Assembly (NCBI GenBank): GCA_034387635.1
Contig: JAOANU010000013.1
Location: forward strand, 248,001 to 312,000
Origin: Rhodosporidiobolus odoratus
Lineage: Eukaryota > Basidiomycota > Microbotryomycetes > Sporidiobolales > Sporidiobolaceae
Length of the DNA stretch: 64,000 nucleotides
Direction: 5' to 3'
Both the position numbers and the translations under genes were made by a program. Shown one piece after another: positions 33,554 to 42,521 of this stretch; position 1 is the first letter of the stretch; every line of letters starts with the position of its first letter. The notes under the pieces were generated by a model. The model was given only the letters and a program-made list of their open reading frames with translations. It was not told the origin of the DNA and ran no database searches.

Positions 33554-34836
33554 ACTACCGCTGATAAACTCCGAGCCTCGTCGTACAGCAGGACCCTGAA
33601 GCGCGTGGTCGAGTTATGGCGGTCGAGTTCGGCGAGGATGAAGGCCTGGTAGCGATTGACGTCCTTGCGTCGTGCATCGTTGTAGTTGACATCCGAGTTG
33701 ACGGCAAGGAAGACCTCGCTCCATATCTCGAAGTAGCGCTTCCAGGTAAACGGATCGAGGGGGGTGTCGTTCCTCGCATGCTTCTTGTACTGCTGGAGCT
33801 GAAAAACCTCGAGAAGGGCGTCCTGAACGTCGACCGAGGATTGAAGTTGGTAGTCGCGGATGGAACTGAGGGTGACGGATTCTCCCGCGCAATCTTCTGC
33901 ACGTTGGTGTAATCGATGGGGAAGACGGCTGCGACGGCTTGCCAACCAGCGCTGAGCTCTTTGCGCGACTCCCGATCGTTGAAGGCGACACGACAAGCGA
34001 GAACGGCATCGCGGAGGACTTGTACCCAGTCGGGAAGGGCTTGCGAGAGCAGGGAAGGTGAACAAGCGCTGAGTTTGGCCTGTAGGATGGCGGCATAATT
34101 CTTGCTGACCCCAGCACCGTATCCGAGGGTCGAGGAGGCTCGCGCGGCGCTTGTGAAGTCGCCAGCGCCGCCTGCGACCAAAGGAGAACGATCGACCCCC
34201 TCTCTTTCCTCGCCAGCGGGGATACCGGCGTTTGCTGTAGTACCAGGAGAGGGGCGAAGGATTCCGGGCTGACGACTGAGGAGGGAAGCCACGGAAGAAC
34301 CGCCGACGGGGGCCTCGTGAAACGTGCCGTTGATAGGGGAAGGCTGTCCTTGACGCGAAGCTAATTCCTGATTGACTGATTCTCTGGTGCCGCCGACTTG
34401 CGTAGGGATTGCCTGCCCCGCAAGAGCTTCCTCGGTAGGGCGAGGGCCGCGGGGCGCGTTGGCTTCGATGCCCCACATATCGAGAGCGACGGGACGAAGG
34501 TTTTCTTGCGAGGCGATCCAGAGCGGTGTGGTCGACAAGAGCAAGAGCAACCAAAGGGTGCAGACCTTGGGGGAGAGACGCTTCGGCGTAAACCTTGGCC
34601 GGGTCGTCGAACAGAGCGGCTTGCACGTTCCACCAAGTAGCCAAGGCGTCGGCGTCGAGAGCGTCGACCTTATGGTCGAGGATGATACTGGCGACAGAAG
34701 CATCGAAGCTGGCCAAATCCTTGGGAGAGGAAGTCGAGTAGGTGTGAAGGCTTTTGATGAGGGCCTTGGTGACGGGAAGGGAGCAACCTTTGGGAAGCTT
34801 GGCGCGCGAGTCCCAGGGTACATCGGGGCAAGGCAT
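33554..34836 (-). pseudogene. Gag-like N-part of the retroelement, frame-shifted and truncated
   Basis: The ATG at 34836 opens PCPDVPWDSRAKLPKGCSLP and continues through a helical region (LASFDASVASIILDHKVDAL, ATWWNVQAALFDDPAKVYAE). Near 34515, at a short A-run, the coding frame shifts: the next stretch reads LDMWGIEANAPRGPRPTEEA and LLSQALPDWVQVLRDAVLAC. Near 33880 it shifts back, giving DALLEVFQLQQYKKHARNDT, WKRYFEIWSEVFLAVNSDVN and YQAFILAELDRH. The reading frame then runs into repeat A and stops at 33445. The two shifts compensate each other. It resembles the first frame of YR elements by position and composition; no direct homology was checked. Confidence 0.6.
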
Positions 34837-34863
34837 GAAGACCGTGAATCGACGTAGGAGTGG

Positions 34864-35635
34864 GAAGAACAAAATTCGCTAATGCTGAAAGAAGGAAGCG
34901 GAAGTGTGCGGTTAGCCCCCATCCATCTGCTTCGTAGGCGTCGTCGAGCAATCGAGCGACTAACCTGAAGAAGGAAACGAGATGCTGTTGATGAAGCGGC
35001 AAAGGGCAGAGAGAGGCGAAGGGAGCCTGCTCGAGGAGAAGAGGTTCAGCCACAGCAACCTGGACCGGAACGAGCGAAGCTGCGTACGTGGATGCGTGAA
35101 AGCGTTTGGCTGAAGATTTGCGACGGTACCAACGCTTGAGAGCAGGACTGGAACCATAGAACGTGGTCAGCTGCGAAGCGAGGCGCTGGGGAGAGGCGGG
35201 CGAGGCTCACGCTAGAATACCGTGCTGAGGCTAGAATCGCTTGCAGACGCTTGTAAGCTTGCCGGGGGCGAAGTCCTACGTGAGGAGCGCAAGAGTAAGC
35301 AAAGTGCTAGGAGAAGAGAGAGACCGGAAGAGGAAGCACACCTTTGGAGTGGAGGAACGATCCGTAGCCGGAGCTTGGAGCGAGGGAGCGATGAAGAAGA
35401 AAGAGAGGAGCGCGAGCGAAGCCCGGCTTCATAGAGGCGCCATTGAGTGATTCCCCCGTCGACCCGCGTCGAGAACCAAACTCCTGGCCTCCAAATTGAC
35501 CTTCTCAATCTAGTTCTACATGCCCGTATCGTCCTGCGAACTGCGCATACCGGCGTTCCCCCTCCTGTGCATTCCTCTCCGGATTCTGCCGCGAGCTGGG
35601 TAAGCTCGTAACGCCCGTCAACCTCCGTTCTTCCC
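34864..35635 (-). repeat. Repeat A at the element's 5' end
   Basis: 772 bases, direct repeat of 32781-33553, lying just upstream of the gag ATG. It probably holds the element's promoter and leader. It ends at gttcttccc followed by unrelated host sequence. Confidence 0.88.
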
Positions 35636-35716
35636 GATCGGGGGTATTCTTGTACGCTCCGTCTCTTCTAGCTTATTTCAACCTCATATCTCTGCTGACT
35701 CTTTGCCTATCTACAG

Positions 35717-35740
35717 GGGGCCTGGGTATGGACTATGTAA
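35717..35740 (+). other. Candidate last exon of the gene starting at 27957
   Basis: The bases just before it look like an intron end (branch-like ctgac at 35694-35698, pyrimidines, CTACAG at 35711-35716). Spliced in phase 0 from the GTATGT donor at 28719, it adds seven codons and a TAA. The intron would be 135 bases without the 6.86-kb element. Confidence 0.35.
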
Positions 35741-36279
35741 TTTTTGCAGACATGTACTACGATGCGCAGCAACAAAACATGATATACACGAATGCTCTGC
35801 CTATTTACTTGGGTTGTTTGAGGGAATGTCGGGCGGGTAATTCGCAATGGTACATGGCGCAGAATACGAAAAGCAGAGGCGGTCTATGACAACTCGAAGA
35901 AAAGCATCTGATGTGCTTCCAATGCAATGCGTATATACAGCGGTGTAAGACACAATCGCCCCTCCGGCAGGTAACCTGCTCATCAGGAACGTCGTCCAGT
36001 CAGTCAGTGGGAGGCAAAGCTGGCCAAAGTGAGCTGAGATTTCGACGACCTTCTCAAACCGCATACTTGCTGTCGTTGCTCTCGCCTGGACCCTGCTTTG
36101 CGAGCGTGAAGAGCAAGCGCAGCACCCCCTAAAGACACGGACAAAGCAGGTCTGGAAGCAGTCGCTCATTGTGACATGTTTTGCGATGCTCGAGTCTTCC
36201 CCGCAACGCTTCTTGCAAATCCTCGAAATTGGTATACTGCAACGTTGACAGCTCGTAGCTACCGGTACTCGAAGCCTAC
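35741..36279. other. Intergenic region
   Basis: No gene is supported. It lies between the element-bearing locus and the 3' end of the minus-strand Aim32-like gene. Confidence 0.45.
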
Positions 36280-37895
36280 TCACCACTCCAGCACCCCCTT
36301 GCCCCCCTCCCTATCCTTGCCTACCAACCCCAATCCTCCTCGCAGAAATTCGGGGATGACTTTGCCTTCCAGAATGGTGCGCTCGACTATGAGACGAACA
36401 TCGGAAGGGAGGGCGCGGCCGTACCAGATGACTGAACCCTGCGTTAGAGGCCCGGAATCAGTCAAGTCGGACTAAACGTAACGTCGGGCTGAGACTAGAA
36501 AGAGAGGGCAGAAGGGAAGAACGGACCGAGGGGAAGTAGATGATGATGTTGCCCTATCGAGTGCAAGCAGTCTCCAGAAATCAGTTCCGGAAGTTTGAGG
36601 GCGGAAGGTAAGCGAGAAGGAGGTAAAGCAAGCGCACAGCAAACTTGTGACCCCCTAGATGCGACACCTTGAACAACCCGACTCTAGCTCCATCCTCCTT
36701 CGTCACACCTTGCAGAGTCTCCTTCAACCGCTGTTCCTTCTCGTCGACCGTTCCTTCCCACTCTTCGATAGCTTCTGCATCGGCAAGATCGTCTCCTCGT
36801 TCATCGACGTGGAATCCGTGGTGTGCGAGGTGGTGGTGAAACTGGGGCATGTGACAAGGAAGTGGGACGAAACGGAAGTATAAGCAATCCAGGCGGGGCG
36901 AGCACGCGAGAACTCGAGGGAACACGCACCTGATTGATCAATAGCGGGGCTGAGATTGAACACCTCTTATCCCTCTTCCGATGCGAGCACAGCAGCACAA
37001 CGCAATGGTACGGTAAGGGGTGGCTCTTCAGCATCCCTTCTTTTGGTCCGCCCGCGCGACCTAGAGAGGGCGAGAGGTATCGTCGAACGAGTTCTTCTGC
37101 GGAAGAGGGCGAGGCGGAGAGGTCGTGCACTACTTTGTAGTCGGGCAGGATGATGGCGGACTGGTGTGCGGGCGAATGGGAGGACGTAAGGAAGGAAGAG
37201 GAGAGGATGGAACTGCTCAAAAGGGATGGTCGGGTCGGGAGGAACAGCAAGAATGCCTAATGAGCTACAGGCACGAGCCAGCGGTGAGAATGGACATACA
37301 GCCGCGAAGACACCTCTCCTCCCCCTGTCGGTGCAGCGGACGAAGGATGCACTCCAGGCAAGTCCTTCGACTTTGCTCCTCCGGCGCCGCCGCCCAAGAT
37401 CTTGCTGCCCAGTTTGCCGAAAATTCCTCCTTTACCGCCGGCACTTTTCTTCTCCTCCTCTTCGTAAGCGCTTTGCACTAAGCCGGGCAATTGAGTCTTG
37501 TCCTCGCAGATATCGTGCGCCCAGTCGGATTTGCCGGTTGAAATCAGGATTTGTCTGCACTCGCTCCTTCTGCGTCAGCGCTCACATTCTGGAGGCATTG
37601 ATCAAAAGTCAGCTCACCGTCCGTAAGCCTTGAGTTCTCCCAGCATCGGCGTACTCGTATCTTGATCGAATCTGATTACTCGTCATAGAAGTTGATCAGC
37701 TTCGTCCCCTCTGTTCCGGAGCAAGGAAGTAGATGCGCACCCCTTCGGATAATGTTCCACCTCTTCGTCGTCATCGCAAGCATCGCACGCTCGGCAGGCG
37801 TCCGCGTAGTCCTCCAAGGGGATGTTTGCGCCGCGGAGGGCTTCGACCAGGGCGGGCGGAGGAGCTGGAAGGGTCGCCAAGCGGGCTGAAGACAT
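36280..37895 (-). CDS. Sucrase/ferredoxin-like (thioredoxin-fold) protein, Aim32-like
   Basis: Family members carry a thioredoxin-like ferredoxin domain that can hold a 2Fe-2S cluster; yeast Aim32 is mitochondrial. The ATG at 37895 begins SSARLATLPAPPPALVEALR and continues CRACDACDDDEEVEHYPK. A GACGAG acceptor joins to FDQDTSTPMLGELKAYGRQ, then ILISTGKSDWAHDICED, the conserved family block. A Gly/Lys-rich insertion follows (SAGGKGGIFGKLGSKILGGG), then ILPDYKVVHDLSASP, and VVLLCSHRKRDKRCSISAPL with the Cys-His and second Cys expected of the ferredoxin-like half. HLGGHKFA (about 36650), GNIIIYFP and SVIWYGRALPSDVRLIVERT close the domain, with GKVIPEFLRGGLGL near the stop. About six introns are present. 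The last exon could continue by splicing, so the 3' end is less sure than the rest. Confidence 0.8.
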
Positions 37896-38579
37896 GCCGC
37901 TTCGTGTCGTATTGGGTGAGAGAAGTAGCGGATAGTCTGACCCAGTGACGGGAGCGTGTCAGCGGAAGATGAGATATCTCGATGAGATACGGCATCGGCT
38001 GCGGTCGGCAGGAATTCGGCACCTCGCGACGGAGGGAGCGGCATCAGCTCGAATCATTGGAATTCAGAGTGTACAGGCGCAGCACACACAGTACCTTGCG
38101 CACGAAGTAGAGCGGAGCAGCTAGCCAGGACAAGGCCGGCACCTCAAGCCAATCACATGCGAGCAGTCCGAGCAAATGGGCGTCGCTCCGAACTCGTAAC
38201 GGGCGGTGCTAGCTGTAGGACCGGTCGAGCGGGCGTAGCGGTTCGAGGACACGAGATTCAACAGGTGGTCTGACGGTTGTAGCCGTCAGAGGGGGACCAC
38301 GAGGTGGGATGCGAGGGAACGGACTTTGATCGGTTGAACGAAGAATCTACCTCCTCTCCCTCGAGGGAGGGTCTCGCCGAACCTTGTCCTTCCTGCTTCT
38401 TTCTCTTCCGTCTCCCCTTGTTTCCTTCTCGCTCTCATATCGACTGAGTCGATCCACCTTCTACCCTTAGACGCAGGACTCGTCAACTACCTTACTTCGT
38501 CTCATCAGCCTGCGCCGGACGCCCATTCGCTTTCGCTCAACTCTCCACTCCACCATCTTTATATACTACTCAGGTCGCT
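37896..38579. other. Divergent promoter region (Aim32-like / AA11)
   Basis: 684 bases between two divergent starts, with a pyrimidine-rich stretch and a TATA-like tttatata (38558-38565) shortly before the AA11 start. No gene is seen. Confidence 0.45.
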
Positions 38580-40541
38580 ATGCGGTCGTTCCTCCTTCTT
38601 TCTGCACTCTCAGCTGGTCTGGTCAAGGCTCACATCGAGATGATGTACCCTCTCCGTACGTTCAACCGCTCTTTGTCTTCGACGACTTCAAAGAGGATCG
38701 AGCGACGGCGTCCGTCGAGGTGGGGGCGGCAGCGGATGTCGGAGAACGGAGGCAGAACCAGGGAGCAAGAGCGCCAGGAGAAGGGCAGATCCGGCAGGAG
38801 TAGCAATGCCATGAAGCGGTAGCTAACCTTGTTGTCTTTTCCCGCTCCATCATGCAGCCATCAACTCCCAGTACGACCCTCAAACCCTTGAAGCGAACAA
38901 GGACTACAGTATGACCGCTCCTCTCAACTCCGACGGATCCAACTACCCGTGTAAGGGATACAACACCCCGTCAGCCTACAAGACGCTCAAGCCCGTAGCA
39001 ACCCTTAGCGCTGGGTCTGACTTTGATGTCAAGTTTGCGCCGGGTGGAGCTACTCATATGGGCGGTTCTTGCCAGTTCTCCGTTTCGTCTGTCACCTTCT
39101 CCTCGCCTTCCCTTCGAGGCAACTTGCTTACTGGTTCTTTCTTTTCTTTTCTTCTCTTCTTTTCCCTCCGAAAACGTAGTTACGACGAAGGAGAAACGTT
39201 CGCCGTCATCCACTCCGTCCTCGGCGGATGCCCTCTCCAGTCCAGTTACGCCGTGCCCATTCCGGATGACTTGCCCGCCGCTACTTCGGCAACCTTTGCC
39301 TGGACGTGGCAGAACGAAGTTGGTGCGTTTCCTTGCCCAGCCTACCGCCGCGTCTGATTATATAGAACATGTACTAACGATATCCTTCGCTTTGTGCAGG
39401 AAACCGCGAGGTTCGCCTTTTCTCACGAGCTGCACCGCCCTGACCTTCCTAACCATTCCTTCTTCCGTCCCCATTTCGTCACGAACAGGAGTACATGAAC
39501 TGTTTGTTGCGACTCTTCTCCCTCGTATCAACTAGATGTACTGAACTGCTCTCATCACAGGCGCCATTGTCAACATCGAAGGAAGCTTGTCCAAGTCTTT
39601 CACTGGCCCCGCTCTCTTCCGTGCCAACACTCTCGAGGACGGCACCTGCATCACCATCGAAGGAGAAGATGCGAGTATCCTTCCACTAGCTCCTATCGCA
39701 ATCTGCTGCAGAAGCTGATGTTGGTGCATCTTCCCCCTCACCTGCACAGACTGTCTACCCCAACCCCGGTCCTTCAGTCGAATACGGCGGCAAGATCACC
39801 GCTTCTACGCCAGCTAGCGACCTCACCCCTTGCAGCTTCAACGAAAACCAGGATGTGACCATCTCTCCTTCGGGTTCTTCCTCGGGCGGCTCTGGGTCGG
39901 GTTCAGGGTCTAGCTCGAGCTCGAGCAAGGTATCCTCGTCCAAGCCCGCGTCGACCTCCACCAAGGCATCCACGACAACCTCTAAGGCGTTCACGACCCC
40001 CTCGCAGGTGCCAACTTCTACCTCGACCAAGGTGACCAAGACTAGTCAACTCGTCGTTCAACCTACGACGACCTCCGTTGCTGCTTCTTCCTCGGCAACG
40101 GCGACGACTACGACTCGTGCTGGAAGGATCAACTGGAGGACCGTGGAGCCATCTTCATCTTCCGCGCCCATGACCTCAGCCTCGGTCACTCGTTCGCCCT
40201 CTTCGACCAAATGGGTTCTCGCACCTACTACCACTCCCACGCCCTCGGCTCGTGCATCCTCTTCGACTTTGAGTCGAATAATCGTCGGTACCGCCTCTGC
40301 GTCGTCATCCTCCTCCCCATCTAGCTCAAATAACGGAGGAACCTCGATCCAGTGCACTTCGTCTTCGACTTGGTCTCTCTGCGACGATTCCACGGGTGTC
40401 TGCACGCCCATGGGAAACGTCGCACCCGGGACGGTTTGCAAGGGAGATGGAATCGTGGCCGAAAGGAGAAGGATGGTCAAGCTGTCCAGGAAGCGCAGCG
40501 AAGAACAGCGGGAGGTCAAGCACTCGAGGAGGGCCCACTAA
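38580..40541 (+). CDS. AA11-type lytic polysaccharide monooxygenase, chitin-directed, seven exons
   Basis: AA11 enzymes are copper monooxygenases that oxidatively cleave chitin. Signal peptide MRSFLLLSALSAGLVKA ends before HIEMMYPLP, so the mature protein starts with the copper-binding His. LNSDGSNYPCKGY, THMGGSCQFSVS (second copper His), VLGGCPLQ and TFAWTWQNEVGNREEYMNC match the AA11 core. Exons by eye: 38580-38655, 38858-39086, 39180-39322, 39400-39410, 39489-39501, 39561-39670, 39750-40541, total 1374 bases (457 residues). The last intron fits frame only with a GC donor (GCGAGT). A Ser/Thr-rich linker follows, then a small Cys module (CTSSSTWSLC, MGNVAPGTVCKGDG) like the X278-type module found at the end of AA11 and some chitinases. 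The tail is basic, with no clear GPI signal. Confidence 0.88.
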
Positions 40542-41114
40542 GCGCGTCTCTATCCTGTCTCCTTTCGGTCCATTCGTTCTCCTAGTCGGTACTTGCTGTG
40601 TTGTCTCTACCCTTCGATGCCCTCATCGGACTCACGTGCCTTCCCATCCCCTCCGTGTCTCATCTCTCGTTGACGAGCCCTTGATACCCTACCCCGTTCT
40701 CCTTCCACATCGTGTTGGTGACCCCCCTCGCCCCTCTCTCGGTCTCTTCCCGTCGGTCCAGCATTGGTCTGTCTTCTGCGGGTCTTGTCTTTCGTCGTTT
40801 GTCGTCTGTGCACTGGTTTGCATTCCTTCGCATTTTCTCTCTTCTTGGATAGCAACACCCAACCGCTCCTTCTCCCGCCCTCCTCTACGTCCTTCCTTCC
40901 TCCCTTACCGCCTTTGATGAAGTAGCTAGCCCACACCTGTGTAGCTCTCGAAACTGGAAACGCACATGCTGCTTGCACTGCTTCTCATTCGACGTGAACG
41001 AGCCGCAGAGAGTAGGCACGCTGACTCGCAAGTCAGAGACGAGAACTGGTACCGAGGTTCTACGGGTAACGCCGTCGCGCCGCACAATCATACTCTTGCC
41101 TTCCACCTGCGTTC
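40542..41114. other. Convergent intergenic region
   Basis: Pyrimidine-rich 3' flank of the AA11 gene and 3' flank of the minus-strand E2-like gene. No gene is seen. Confidence 0.5.
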
Positions 41115-42202
41115 TCAGTCGATACTCTCCTGACTTTGCTTCTTCTCCCTCCTTCTCCTCTCTCCCTCTACACCTGCCCGTCCAATCCCACTTCCCACCA
41201 CTCCACCTCCCTCCACCCCCCCAGTCACCCTTCTGACCACTTTCCTTTCCCCCTCCTCCCTAACCCTCTCCCTCAATCGTTCTTCTTCACCCTTCTCCAG
41301 TTGTCGAAACCGGACTGGACTGGGTTCTGCATCGACTGAGCGAGGAATCGGGGGAGAGTAGAGGATTGAGGAAGAGGTGGAGAGGGAGGCGGATTGGGAG
41401 GCTAGGCGGGCGAAGAGTGGGGGGTTGGTGCGATATCTACGGATTGTCCCGGAGTCTCGATTACTTTCACGGCACGGCACGGCACGGCACGGCAGACGAT
41501 TGAAGGAAGAAGGAAGAGCGTGGACGTACATCCGATAAGCCTCGAGGTTTGCACATTGAACCTCTCTCAACCCATCCAACCCTTTCCTCTTGAAACTACT
41601 CTTGACGAAATGTAAAACATGACTCAAGAAATCTCGTCTTGGTCTCCAGGTGGGAAAGCGAGAATCGAGTCGCATGAGACCGGAGACGGGATCGATGAGA
41701 GGGTGGAAGACTTGCGAATCGAAGAGGATTTGAGGAGGGGTGCTTGGGTAGGATTGGGGGATTTGGAGTCGGAGCCGAAGGATTGAGTGGGCGTAGTAAC
41801 CGCGGTGGAGGAAAAAGGTTATGTGCCATTCTGAGGAAAAAACATATGGGGAGAACGCGGCGAAAGCAATATGAAGGAGAAAAGGGGTCAGCGAGTTTGC
41901 CTATTCTCGACGGCTCCTGCTCGCTCGTCGAGACCCCGGCGATTCTGACCTCCTCCGTCCGTGAACGTCCAGTCTCACTCTTGAAGATCTCGTTCTCTAG
42001 CGATGATAGCGCTCCTAGCAAAAGCGTCGGAAGCAAACCCAAGAACGCCTTTGACCAATTCTTGAAATACCAATCATGACTCACCAAAAACCCCGACCGG
42101 CCAGACCCACATTCCCAACGGACAGGCGTCCCCTTCTCCAAGCGCCGAGAATTCGAGGAGGGCTTCCTGTCGAGGAGTGGGGGTAAGGGCGAGGGAGGCC
42201 AT
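41115..42202 (-). CDS. AKTIP/FTS-like catalytically inactive ubiquitin-conjugating-fold protein
   Basis: AKTIP/FTS is an E2-fold protein without the active-site Cys; in animals it works with Hook proteins and FHIP in dynein cargo transport. The ATG at 42202 gives ASLALTPTPRQEALLEFSAL and PLGMWVWPVGVFG. An intron of about 250 bases joins in phase 1 to EWHITFFLHRGYYAHSILRL and RLQIPQSYPSTPPQILFDSQ. VFHPLIDPVSGLMRLDSRFP is the family core (FHPLVDP-SG-L). WRPRRDFLSHVLHFVKSSFK and NLEAYR follow. Where an active E2 has its catalytic Cys after the HP-N/V region, none is seen here. A second intron of about 93 bases, a multiple of three with no stop, removes a segment with five gtgcc units. The C-terminus is Glu/Arg-rich and ends at 41115. 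Confidence 0.8.
41468..41492. repeat. Pentanucleotide repeat (ggcac) in an intron
   Basis: Five adjacent copies of a ggcac-like unit inside the predicted last intron of the AKTIP-like gene. Confidence 0.75.
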
Positions 42203-42521
42203 TCTTTTGTCTGACGGGGCGTGAGGGGACCTGAAGCTAGGTGAGAGCAGCCGAGTTACTCGATGTGAGCTAGTCGCCGAGCGCTGGACTGTAAGAGAGT
42301 AGGGAGAACCGGGCTGATTGTACGTTGAACGACGAGGAGAGGGGTGAGCGCGATGGAAGAAAGTGAGGCGGAGTGAGCCAGGTTGCACAGGTGAGCGGTC
42401 AAGAGGCCTCGGAATTAAAGCTAGTAACCACGCGGCAGATGCGTTGTTACGACTAGAGTTGAGTTGCCAATTGCAAGTGAAGTTCGCTGATTCCTCCGCC
42501 GCTAAACTGAGTTGCACTGTG
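42203..42521. other. Short intergenic region
   Basis: Upstream region of the AKTIP-like gene and 3' flank of the SET gene, both on the minus strand. Nothing else is seen. Confidence 0.5.

Larger units (their letters stand above)
28773..35635 (-). mobile_element. Tyrosine-recombinase retroelement (DIRS/Ngaro/PAT-like), with a nested derivative
   Basis: Read on the minus strand the order is repeat A (35635-34864), gag N-part, an internal A+B piece (33553-32501), gag C-part with Cys/His knuckles, reverse transcriptase, RNase H, tyrosine recombinase, and repeat B (28993-28773). There is no integrase of the DDE type and no long terminal repeat shared by both ends. The ends are different sequences (A and B), as in YR retroelements with split repeats. 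RT carries YMDD, and the recombinase has the Arg...HxxR...Tyr set. Several frame breaks show that gag and RT/RNase H are inactive in this copy. Confidence 0.85.

Noticed and set aside
28773..35635. LTR retrotransposon (Ty1/Ty3 type)
   Set aside because: The two outer ends are different (A and B), there is no DDE integrase and no protease seen, and a tyrosine recombinase is present.
37683..38044. Alternative longer start for the Aim32-like gene
   Set aside because: The longer frame has no family similarity, whereas the ATG at 37895 leads directly into the conserved exon by correct splicing.
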